Source: Panicum virgatum (lineage: Eukaryota > Streptophyta > Magnoliopsida > Poales > Poaceae). From it: DNA of 64,000 bases. Of the stretch, positions 55,297 to 64,000 are shown piece by piece; the first letter of the stretch is position 1; the number at the start of each line of letters is the position of its first letter. The position numbers and the translations under genes are program-made. The notes beneath the pieces were generated by a model that ran no database searches, was not told the origin of the DNA, and worked only from the letters and a program-made list of their open reading frames with translations. The stretch covers positions 12,026,063 to 12,090,062 of the forward strand of contig NC_053148.1 of the NCBI RefSeq assembly GCF_016808335.1, read 5' to 3'.

Positions 55297-56508
55297 CTAG
55301 CAGACGGGGCATCTCACCAGCCCGTTCTCGTTGCACTCGGGGCACCGCCTGAACGCGCCGGCGCCGGCGCCGTCCTCGTCGCCCGCGAACACCTTGCAGC
55401 TGCCGGAGCACGCGTCGCACGGCACGAACCGCACCCCGCCGCAGCCGCCGCAGACCTCTGCCGCGTCGCCGGCCCCCTTGCCGGCGCGCGGCGCCGGGTC
55501 GCAGGCCCCGAGGGCCGCCGCCAGCTCCCCGGCCTCGTGCAGGCGGCGGACCTCCTCGGCGCCGCCCAGGTGCCGGCCGTCCGCGAACACCTGCGGGAGC
55601 GGCGGCGGCCGGGCGCCCCAGCCGAGCGCGGCGCGGAGCTCGTCCTTGAACCCGGCGTGCATCGACAGGTCGCGCTCGTCGACGCGCACGCCGTAGCCGC
55701 GCAGGATGGCGCTCGTGGACCAGCAGTCCTCGTACGTCTGCCGGATCCCGCGGAGGCTGGTGAGGTACAGCACGACCCGGCCCGCGCTCTCCGGCGGCGG
55801 CGGCGGCGGCGAGGCCTTCTTGGCTAGCTTCGTCTTGGCGCTGATCTTTTCCTGCAGCACGCTGACCCGCGCGCGCACGATGCCCGGGAACATCTGAATC
55901 TCGCGCTTCTCGACGTCGCCGCCGCGTTTGACGAGGTCAGGGAGAGGCGAGTCGAGCGCCTTCCGGAACGCGTCCAGGATTTCCGGATCGAACACCGGCG
56001 AGCCGGGCGCCGACCGCGCCTTCCGCTCCACGCACTGGGTGCGATCGCGGTCCTCCTCTTGATCATCACCGTGGTCGTCGTCGTCGAGCCCCTTCATGAG
56101 CTCCCACACGTTGATCTCCTCGGGGGGCTCGCGCACCGGCGTCTTGCTGGGCGTCCGCGGCGCCACCACGGCCGCCCTCTTCTGCCGCTTCGGCGGCGCC
56201 GCCACGGCTGGTGGCGTCGCCGGGCGCCACCCGGCGAACGACCGCGACGGCCCGAGCAGCTTCCCCGCGTCGTTGCCGGCCTTCATCATCCCCTCGACCC
56301 CGCCGCCGCCGGCGCCGGCGCCGAGGGACACGCCCACGGCCGCGCCGGCCGCCGCCGCCGCCGCGGCGCGGTCGAGGCTGAGAGTCCCGAGCGCGGCCGA
56401 CCGCAGCGCGACGGAGTGCCGCGGCGGCAGGCGCCCCGAGCGCCTCCGCGGCTCCGGCGCCCCGCCGCCCCCGCTCAGCGCCGCGTGCTTGGACCCCTTG
56501 CAGCCCAT
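55297..56508 (-). CDS. Glutaredoxin-like cysteine-rich protein (At5g39865-like family)
   Basis: A single exon of 403 codons, ATG at 56508 to TAG at 55297. The frame is open further upstream, but MGCKGSK is the conserved start of this family and a potential N-myristoylation site. Residues 1-240 are low-complexity (Ala/Gly/Pro runs), with a conserved-looking NVWELMKGLDD at 133-143 and an acidic patch. A glutaredoxin-fold domain follows at about 243-338 (RVVLYLTSLRGIRQTYEDCW). Its active-site loop lacks the classic CPYC or CxxS, as is usual for this group. A C-terminal cysteine cluster at 353-403 (C353xxC356, C364xxC367, C389xxC392, C400xxC403) resembles a DnaJ-type zinc-binding module. Family function is poorly known. 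Membrane association and zinc binding are inferences. The gene is intact, and its GC-rich codon usage is typical of intronless grass genes. Confidence 0.93.
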   Translation of the reverse strand: MGCKGSKHAALSGGGGAPEPRRRSGRLPPRHSVALRSAALGTLSLDRAAAAAAAGAAVGVSLGAGAGGGGVEGMMKAGNDAGKLLGPSRSFAGWRPATPPAVAAPPKRQKRAAVVAPRTPSKTPVREPPEEINVWELMKGLDDDDHGDDQEEDRDRTQCVERKARSAPGSPVFDPEILDAFRKALDSPLPDLVKRGGDVEKREIQMFPGIVRARVSVLQEKISAKTKLAKKASPPPPPPESAGRVVLYLTSLRGIRQTYEDCWSTSAILRGYGVRVDERDLSMHAGFKDELRAALGWGARPPPLPQVFADGRHLGGAEEVRRLHEAGELAAALGACDPAPRAGKGAGDAAEVCGGCGGVRFVPCDACSGSCKVFAGDEDGAGAGAFRRCPECNENGLVRCPVC

Positions 56509-57444
56509 CCGCGCCGCGCCAGGGAAAGAGGAGCGGGGAAAGGGAGCAATCAGCCAGCCCCAGAACCGGGCGCTGCCGTTCCAGTTCCACCACTGAGGAG
56601 TAGGAGGAAACGGGCAAACGGCTAGAACCCCTCGCTCTCGGCGCGCGGGAGTCAAACGCCCGGGGGAAACTTGTGTGTGAAGCGGGGGCAACGGTTTGGC
56701 CGCGGCGTGATCCGCGGGTGGGAGCCTGCGTCTGAGCGGCTGAGCCCCCCGGGTTGGAAGGAGACGCATAAGAAAGGGAGGCGCTCCGGGGGTCGCGTGT
56801 GCGGGCGCCGTGCCGCCCGTGCACGCGAGCGTATGCGTATCCGGCCGGCCGGATCACGCCGGGGGCACGGCGAGCGTACGTGCGCCGTGGCCGTGGAATT
56901 CTGGATCGGCCCACGGCCGGTTCGGTGGCGGTTGCAGCGGGGCCGGATGGTAGCCTGCCAGGGATGCACAGGTGTTTCGGCCCCGGCGGCGACTGCGTCC
57001 ACTATGTGCCATGCATTCGTCGCGATCTGGCGGCCGGGGTCCGATCGCCGGCGGTGGGCGTCAGGAAGTCGAGACCAGGGTGGACAAACCGATTCGAGGG
57101 GCATGATCGAACATGCTTGCACGCCGACAGCGACGTGTTTGTTCCAAGTTTTGAACTGGCTAACCGTTAGGTTTATCTGCTTGACGCAGGATGATCGTCT
57201 GCTTTATGGATCGGTTAGGATAGGAAGTCCTCCTGCTGATTGAAAGAAGTTTCCGTCACTGGGCGAGGGCAGCTGGGCAGGGCGACGGACAAAGGGAATG
57301 AGTGTAAGCAGGCAGTGTTATTCCTCATTCCTGGCAGTAAAAGTAAAGGATCGGGATGCGACAGCCGATCCATGACAAGTGCACAGCGCCTGTTTGGTAG
57401 CCATATTCCAGCTTCCTAGCAGGCTTCTACCGTTCTACGCCGAA
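56509..57444. other. Upstream region of the glutaredoxin-like gene
   Basis: GC-rich for about 550 bases, then mixed. It probably holds the 5' UTR and promoter of the minus-strand gene. No clear TATA box was found. Several ORFs on both strands here are compositional. Confidence 0.4.
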
Positions 57445-57449
57445 ATTCA

Positions 57450-57939
57450 TGTTGGTGATATGCCCAAGAGCCCATCATCACAATACGGTTTAAAGGCCCA
57501 AAAGTATATTGATCCAAGAGGGATTAGGGTTACTAATGGACCTATGAGATAGAAGCTCATTAGTACGCTCTATATATACGAGGGAGGGGCTAGGGGGCGA
57601 GACCCCGGTGAGCCGCGCCACCTCCTAGCCGCCGCCCCTCCCTCTCTCTCGGCCGCCGCCCATGCCGTGCGTGCGGTGCTAGCACACCGACGCCCGGCGT
57701 TTCATCCCCGTATGTGTGGACTCCGTGGAGGCGCTGCTGCGACTGCTGCGCTGGTCGGCTGCTGGGATCAAGTACGAGGAGCTCGGTTCGTGGGACGTGA
57801 TCGACTACTTCCTCTACATCGATGCGCGACTTCTTCCGCTGCGCTGCGCGTCTAGTGGTAACGATCTATGATCTTCTACTCGCAAATATCTTGGGTATAT
57901 GCGGTAGTGATGCTAGCATAGACTATCCGTTTCCCCACA
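57450..57939 (+). mobile_element. Solo LTR (copia-type)
   Basis: 490 bp from TGTTGGTGATATGCCC to CCGTTTCCCCACA, flanked by the 5-bp TSD ATTCA (57445-57449 and 57940-57944). A TATATATA box lies at about 57571-57578. There is no internal region, so this is the product of LTR-LTR recombination. The short ORF inside (57667-57855) is not a gene. The orientation is taken from the TATA box. Confidence 0.88.
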
Positions 57940-57944
57940 ATTCA

Positions 57945-59660
57945 TCCATGGGAACCCCGGCAGAAGTCATCGAATCGCTTTTTTAACATCAAAAGGAAAA
58001 GCTACTGCCACTCGACGACATCCCAACTTTTTTGTCTAAAGCCGGATCAATGCCGTTCCGTTCCCAGCTTTGGCCGGTCGATCTGTTCTTACTTCGAACG
58101 CATCGACGGCCCGTGGAGCCACGCGAGCAGGCGTTTTCAGTCCGCTTCAAACACAAGGTTCATCAGCCCCCCTTTTTTTTTGTTTCTGTTTTAGCAGGCA
58201 CGAGATGGGAGGCTGTCGCTTGTTTGTTTCTTCCAGGTTCCAGGTCTTTGGATGGGGTGGTGCGGGTCTCGGTTCGGCCTGCTTCTCGTCTGGTCAGGCC
58301 CACACCTCGTGCTGCTCTGCTTTATTATTTTTATTTTTGAGCAAGGTTGCTCTGCTTTATTTTGGAACGCCTCTCTTGCTTTATTTTGCGATGCAGTGCT
58401 AACCAGCGCCCTGCACAGCTTAAGCTACGATTAGCGCCCGCGATGTATCTATTTTTTTTAAAAAAAAGGTACGGTTGTGGATGATGTGAAGTGCAGGACG
58501 AAGCACGAGATGCAGTGGATCCGTGACGCGAGGGTTTCGCTACTTTTGCACGGTGGTGGATGACGTGTCTGACAGTTGAAAAAGAACACTAGGCTTGCTT
58601 TATAGTCAGCGCCCGAGTTTAGTGGGATTATTACGGGAGGTTCCTGAGAATTTTGTTCGGGGCGACCCTGCGATCTGGCCCTGGAGACACCGGCTGATGC
58701 GTAAAGTCTTAAGATATATAGTTGCACCGGCTGATATGTACTGTTCCATTGTCAAGAAAGGAGATGCTTATTAAGAGTATGGGAGTCACACGGCACGCTG
58801 GTCGCATCCGCGGATGCGGATCAGATGCTTTTCGGCAGGTTAACCCTCCCCCTCCGTTTGATCACGTACGGAATCGAACGGAAAACACCACGGCACATGC
58901 TTCCATTCCGTTGCATCTTTTGGAGGTTGAACGACGAGAGTGGAGTACAGGGCACGACTGGATTATTGGCAGCTACTAGCTCTGTGAGCAGCGCATGACA
59001 CGGACCAACGCCCCACCCACTAATCCTCATCTTAAAGCGCGCATGCACAGATGATGAGATGAAAAGTGTTTAGGTACGTGACGGCCGCCTCGTGCCCGTG
59101 AATCGCGCAATGGTCTCGGCTCGTAACGAGGGTTAGCATATTCGAGAGTTTCTCATATTTTCTTCCCCAAACTTATTGTTTGTCAACTCCTCGAATAGGT
59201 ATGGAGAAGTAAAAAAAACATCTATCTGTTCTCTATTTTTACCCCTAAAAAAGAGAAATTGTAGCACGAGAACATCTACTCCGGCGAACTGCTTCTCCGC
59301 CCGCCGCCGCTGCAGCCTGCCGTCCCCCGCCCTTTCTTGACTAGTGCCATCACATACCGTGGGAGCATCAATTGCCGTGGCTTTCCTCCTGCTAGCGCTG
59401 CGCTGCGTTGCACCTGCTGGCTCCGCGGCAGAAGCAAGACCGCAGGCCAAGACAAAGGACACAGCAGACATGCATAAAGGGTGGCAGGCGCAGGACCACC
59501 ATGGCCAAGCGCCATGCGCAGGGCAAAACGGCAGGCCTGGCGCAGTGCAGGGCGGCAGATGCGGGACGGGAGAAGAGGACTAGTCTACTCCGTCGCGAGG
59601 AAGCAACCGCCGAGGCGATTCTCATGGTGATCCTGATCCCGACCTCATCCTAGGTTACTA
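57945..59660. other. Intergenic, no gene called
   Basis: About 1.7 kb with T- and A-runs near 58170 and 58450. A frame at 59344-59583 looks like a signal peptide followed by a short mature part, but it starts at GTG with a stop just upstream. I treat it as a possible gene fragment only. The right edge probably merges into the LINE leader. Confidence 0.4.
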
Positions 59661-59907
59661 CTCCGGTGACCCTGGACCAGCAACGCCGGCGATCAATCCG
59701 ATTCCGGCGTCCAAGCCCCGCCCACCGACTCCCAGTCGGCGGCGGCCACCGCATATCGACGGTTAGCCGCTCCGGCGCCATCGACCAACAATTTTCCCTC
59801 TAGGGGACAGCGCCGCTTAGGAACCCTAGTTGTGGAAGTGCTCTTGTGCCCCGGCGATCTCCCGGCGGTCACATCTTTTGCCCCCGTGGTATCTATCTCG
59901 AATTGCC

Positions 59908-61185
59908 ATGGCAGATCTGGGCAATAGCACACCACGGTCGGGATCACAAAATTCTGCGGAGGAAGAGGCCCATGTCGCTAGCCTCCTGCAGAAGATGAAC
60001 CTGACGCATGATGAGGGCGCTTTTGCTGCCTTCAACGATGATGAGGAGGAAGCAGATGACGTACGTGAATGGGCCTTGATCGGTAAGGTCCTGTCGCCAT
60101 CGACGCTCCACATCACAACAATCACGAACGCGATGAGACCGGCCTGGGGCAATCCCTTTGGGCTCACTCTACGATCAATTGGTGAGAAGGGTGAGAATCT
60201 CTTTATCGCCGAGTTTGGATGTCAGGAGGACAAGTTTAAGGCCATGAATGGTTCTCCATGGATGGTGGGGAAACATGCTGTCATCCTGAGGGAGTACGAT
60301 GAAACTCTAAAACCCTCTGACATATGCTTCTCGCATATGGAGATGTGGGTACATATCCTGAATCTCCCACTTGGCTGGATGAATGAGAAACGTGGCACTC
60401 GTGCTGCAGAATTAATTGGTGAAGTGGTAAAGATTGATACAGGTGCAGATGGTAAGATCAGTGGCGAGTTTGTGCGAGCACGGGTTGCCATAGACATTGA
60501 GAAACCTCTACGCCGAGGGGTGCTCCTGAAGACTGATCGTACCAAGCCACCTGACTGGTATGAAATCCAATATGAGAAGCTTCCTTTCTTCTGTTTCTCG
60601 TGTGGCCTTTTGGGACACACGCATCTTGAATGCCCCACCCTAGCACCAAGAAATGTGCTGGGTAAACTCCCATATGAACTTAAGCTGCGTGCACCTGATG
60701 ATCGGAGGAAAAAGCACCAGAGCTTTGGAGCTGCTGCAGCAGATTCTTTTGGCAACTCTTCAGGCAGTGGACGTACCTCTACTACAAGGCAAAGCTCTAA
60801 TGCACACCCGCAGACACCTGAAGAAGGAAAAGGAAAGGGGAAGGCTGATGATGAGGAGGCCACTTCGCCGCTGAAGCAGAAAGGGAGGGCCTATAGCAGG
60901 AAAGGAGCCAACCCAAAAAAAGTTTTCGCAGAGAAAAAACAAGCTGACATTCTGGGACAGCGCAAGAGGAAGCCAGAGGAGAACGCAGTGTCAGAACTAA
61001 AAACTCCAGCAGCCTCCCCAATTGTGGTGCCCTCAGGTTTGGTGAGTGACCGAATTGCTCAGCTTGCCAATGTATCTGGTCAGGCTGAGATTGATTCAGA
61101 GATGCAAAAGAAACAGAAAGTCTCAAACAACACAAATGCAAGATCGGCGGCGGCTGTGCTTGACAGCCCCCGCCGCGCACAATGA
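59908..61185 (+). CDS. LINE ORF1 protein (RNA-binding, DUF4283 plus zinc knuckle)
   Basis: 425 codons from ATG 59908 (MADLGNSTPRSG...) to TGA 61183-61185. The frame is open 26 codons further upstream, but this ATG sits at the usual start. Domains: DUF4283-type region at about residues 55-200 (EWALIGKVLSP, FGCQEDKFKAMNGSPWMVG, MEMWVHILNLPLGWMNEK) and a CCHC knuckle at about 229-243 (CFSCGLLGHTHLEC), then a Lys/Arg/Glu-rich, Ser-rich tail with several basic runs. Plant L1 ORF1 proteins of this kind bind element RNA and accompany ORF2 in the RNP. The frame is intact. Its stop overlaps the ORF2 start as ATGA. Confidence 0.9.
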   Translation: MADLGNSTPRSGSQNSAEEEAHVASLLQKMNLTHDEGAFAAFNDDEEEADDVREWALIGKVLSPSTLHITTITNAMRPAWGNPFGLTLRSIGEKGENLFIAEFGCQEDKFKAMNGSPWMVGKHAVILREYDETLKPSDICFSHMEMWVHILNLPLGWMNEKRGTRAAELIGEVVKIDTGADGKISGEFVRARVAIDIEKPLRRGVLLKTDRTKPPDWYEIQYEKLPFFCFSCGLLGHTHLECPTLAPRNVLGKLPYELKLRAPDDRRKKHQSFGAAAADSFGNSSGSGRTSTTRQSSNAHPQTPEEGKGKGKADDEEATSPLKQKGRAYSRKGANPKKVFAEKKQADILGQRKRKPEENAVSELKTPAASPIVVPSGLVSDRIAQLANVSGQAEIDSEMQKKQKVSNNTNARSAAAVLDSPRRAQ

Positions 61186-64000
61186 ATACCTTATGTTTGA
61201 ACTGCCGGGGCTGTGGGAGGTCCGAGGCAGTTCGTGATATCCGCAATATTGTGGATATGCATAATCCCGTGGTGCTCTTCTTGTCGGAGACAAAGATGAG
61301 CGCAAATCGATCGCAAGATTTAAGATGGCGATTGGGTTTTCCTAATGCTTTTGGTGTCAACTGTGATGCTGGATTAGGTGGTGGCCTCGTAGTGATGTGG
61401 AAAAACGAGGTCAACATGGAGTTAAAAACCTATTCCAAATATCATATCGACATGAGGGTAACGGAGAACGCTGGTGATTCAAGGAGTTGGAGATTCACGG
61501 GTTTCTATGGGGACTCTAAGAGATCCCAACGAAAAGAATCATGGAGAATGCTTCGTTTTCTTCGGAATGAATCCGACCTGCCTTGGCTGTGTGCGGGTGA
61601 TTTCAACGAGATCCTTCACGACCAGGAGCAGTTTGGAGGCAATGACTGTGAAGAATGGAAAATGGAAGGTTTCAGGGAAGCAGTGTAGTACTGTGGATTC
61701 ACAGACTTGGGCTACTCTGGAACTCCTTTCACTTGGGACAATAGAAGAGAATGGGACCAGAATATCAAGGTCCGTTTAGACAGGGCCTTGGCTGATGAGA
61801 GGATGCTTGATCTGTTTGGCGACTCGTCCGTAACCCATGTGCAGATGACTGAAAGTGACCATTGTGCCATTCTGATTACACTCAAGAAGTCAGGTGTTTT
61901 CCAGGGCCATCGGCGTGAACGGCCTTTTCGATATGAAAATATGTGGCGGCGACACCCCTCTTATGAAGACACAGTCGCTGCAGCTTGGGGTGGAGGCTGC
62001 TTGTCCTTGTCAGATGTGCATGCAAATCTTGGAGGGCTACAAAATGCCCTACGCAGTTGGGATAAAAATCAGTTTGGGTCAGTGCGCAATGAGCTGAAAC
62101 GCCTGCGTAGGCATTTGGAAACCTTGCGGAAAGATTCGCTCAGAACTGGCCCAACTAGAGAGGAACGTGGTACGGCCCAGCGTATTGCAGAACTACTTGC
62201 TCGTGAGGAACTGATGGAAAAGCAACGCTCACGTGTGGATTGGCTCCGTGAAGGAGATCGTAACACGGGCTTCTTTCAGGCTAAAGCACGACAGCGTACT
62301 CGGCGGAATAAAATCACCTGTCTGAAGCGTGCTGATGGGACCCTATGCTCAAACCAGGAAGAGATGGAGAACATGGCCTCTGCGTTCTACCACCAACTCT
62401 TCACTGCGCAAGAGAATACAAGACCAGAAGATGTGGTGCAATTTGTACCAAGAAAGGTCACAGACGAAATGAATAATTCTCTTTGTGCTCCTTTCACAGC
62501 AAAGGAAGTAGAAAAGGCGTTGTTCTTAATGAAGCCCAATAAATCGCCTGGATCGGACGGTTTCACTGCTGGTTTCTATCAGAAGCATTGGACCTTATTA
62601 AAGGAGGATATCTGCAATGCGGTGCTTACTTTCCTCAATGGGGGGGAGATGCCGGAGATTGTCAACAACACTGTCCTGGTCCTTATACCAAAACTTAAAA
62701 ATCCCCAAGAGCTCACTCAGTTTAGGCCGATTGCCCTCTGCAATGTCCTTTACAAGATCTGCTCAAAGGTGATTTCTAATCGACTCCGAGGAGTGCTGGA
62801 TGAAATTATCTCAGAAGAACAATCTGCCTTTGTGCCAGGTAGGCTTATTACTGATAATTTCTTGGTTGCTTATGAATCAATTCACTATCTGAAAAACAAA
62901 AAAGGAAAAACAGGTGCTTGTGCAGTCAAACTTGATATGGCCAAGGCTTATGACCGTGTTGAATGGCAGTATCTAAGATGTATCATGCTCAAGCTGGGTT
63001 TCAGGGAGGAGTGGGTTTCTCTGATTATAAATTGTGTTGAGACGGTTCAATTCTCTGTGAGGGTGAATGGCCATTTCTCGGAGGTTTTCACACCAACCCG
63101 AGGCATCAGGCAAGGTGACCCAATATCCCCTTACTTATTCCTCCTATGTGCTGAAGGTTTGTCGTGTCTTTTCAAATTCACAGGGCCACAATTTCTATCC
63201 AAATGAGTTACAGTTGGGATCCACGCTCCATGGGTCTCACATCTTCTTTTTGCTGATGATTGCCTGCTTTTTACTCAAGCAACTGAAAGAGGTGGACAGA
63301 GATTGTCCCAGATTCTACAAACTTACCAACAAGGCTCGGGTCAGATGGTCAATATGGCAAAATCAGCAATTTTCTTTAGTGCCAACTGTGATGACCAGAT
63401 GAAGGAAGAGATGAAAAATTCCACTGGTATCATGACAGAAGCGCTAAGTGAGAAATACTTGGGGCTGCCAACAGCAGTAGGAAGAAGTACCAAGGAGGCT
63501 TTTGAGCATATCCCTGGCAAGATCTGTGGCTTGATGGGAGGTTGGGGAGAGAAGTTGTTGAGCTGCGCTGCTCGAGAAACGCTGATAAAATCAGTGGCGC
63601 AGGCGATCCCAACATATTCTATGAGCTGCTTCTTACTTTCACCGTCGACCTGTAAGAAAATTACTTCGGCCACCTCCAACTACTGGTGGAGTAGTAAATT
63701 TGATCGTCGTGGCTTACATTGGAGGCGCTGGTCAGAGTTGACGCTTCCAAAATGCCATGGTGGAATGGGCTTCAAGGATATTAAGCTCTTCAACATTGCC
63801 ATGCTAGGGAAACAAGGATGGAGGTTGATGACCAATCAGAGTTCACTATGTGCAAGAGTACTAAAAGGAAAGTATTTCCCCCACAGAGATTTTTTGGAAG
63901 CTAGAAACAAAAGGATCTCGTCACATACTTGGCGTGCTATCTTAGCTGGGAGGAAAGCTCTGGAACTGGGGTTGATAAAACGAATCGGTGATGGCCGAAC
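61182..64000 (+). pseudogene. LINE ORF2 (endonuclease and reverse transcriptase), two nonsense codons, cut by window edge
   Basis: Opens at ATG 61182 inside the ORF1 stop. The N-terminal endonuclease shows NCRGCGRSEAV, LFLSETKMS, GFYGD, CAGDFNEIL and TESDHCAI. An in-frame TAG at 61686-61688 cuts it. RT motifs follow: LIPKLKNPQELTQFRPIAL, QSAFVPGRLITDN, KLDMAKAYDRVEW, GIRQGDPISPYLF. A second in-frame stop, TGA at 63204-63206, falls just before the catalytic FADD (about 63251-63262). Beyond it the same frame stays open to the window end through typical plant L1 C-terminal sequence (KYLGLPTAVGRS, GGMGFKDIKLFN). I see no frameshift. Two point changes alone inactivate it, so decay is at an early stage. 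The zf-RVT-like C-terminus lies beyond 64000. Confidence 0.9.

Larger units (their letters stand above)
59661..64000 (+). mobile_element. L1-type LINE, running off the right edge
   Basis: A GC-rich leader (from roughly 59660; exact 5' end not determined) is followed by ORF1 (59908-61185) and ORF2 (from 61182), the standard order of plant L1-type LINEs. The 3' end and poly-A lie outside the window, so no TSD can be checked. ORF2 carries two nonsense codons, so this copy is probably inactive. Confidence 0.9.

Noticed and set aside
56066..56914. 282-codon minus ORF overlapping the glutaredoxin-like gene
   Set aside because: It is a shadow frame of the GC-rich N-terminal part of the real gene, with no family similarity.

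Overview
The window is nuclear DNA from a grass. I infer a panicoid relative of sorghum, sugarcane, Miscanthus or maize from the mix of Stowaway/Tourist-type MITEs, SIRE/Maximus-type copia, Tat and Tekay gypsy elements, grass L1-type LINEs and GC-rich, nearly intronless host genes. The species cannot be named from sequence alone. I found no rRNA, tRNA, CRISPR or bacterial-style operon.

Only two host genes are supported. The first is a small two-exon ILI/PRE-type HLH regulator (1756-2137, minus), with a TATA box about 240 bp upstream of its ATG. The second is a single-exon glutaredoxin-like, cysteine-rich protein of the At5g39865-like family (55297-56508, minus). Nearly everything else is transposable-element DNA. 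Most boundaries were fixed here by reading target-site duplications (TSDs).

Layout: 2801-3947 is a foldback Mutator-like element with two ~560-bp inverted arms and a 9-bp TSD. 4247-5218 is a poly-A-tailed non-LTR insertion with a TSD of at least 16 bp. 7936-42816 is one nested block. Its oldest layer is a Tat-type Ty3/gypsy element (TSD GATAG) with a decayed gag-pol and a decayed antisense ORF. A complete, very young SIRE/Maximus-type copia element (9068-20806, minus, TSD TCCAC, LTRs that look identical) sits in codon 9 of its gag. A young Tekay-type chromovirus with orf0-type extra ORFs (31292-41937, TSD TCACT) sits in its 3' LTR.

Further right are a Stowaway MITE (45364-45598), a young non-autonomous copia-type element (45743-51658, TSD ATTTC), a hAT-like MITE, a Harbinger-type MITE (TSD TTA), a solo LTR (57450-57939, TSD ATTCA) and an L1-type LINE running off the right edge.

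The most unusual signals are: (a) the chromovirus 5' LTR stops exactly at a 5' splice-site sequence, the PBS is missing, and consensus 3' splice sites abut the ATGs of its later orf0 and of gag, while its 3' LTR carries two acidic mini-exons bounded by a GC-AG intron; (b) eight hairpins in the non-autonomous copia element share a GTTGGT-type loop but have unrelated self-complementary stems; (c) three hairpins with covarying stems lie in the Tat element; (d) dozens of GCGGAC-N-GTCCGC palindromes occur in the SIRE-type element.
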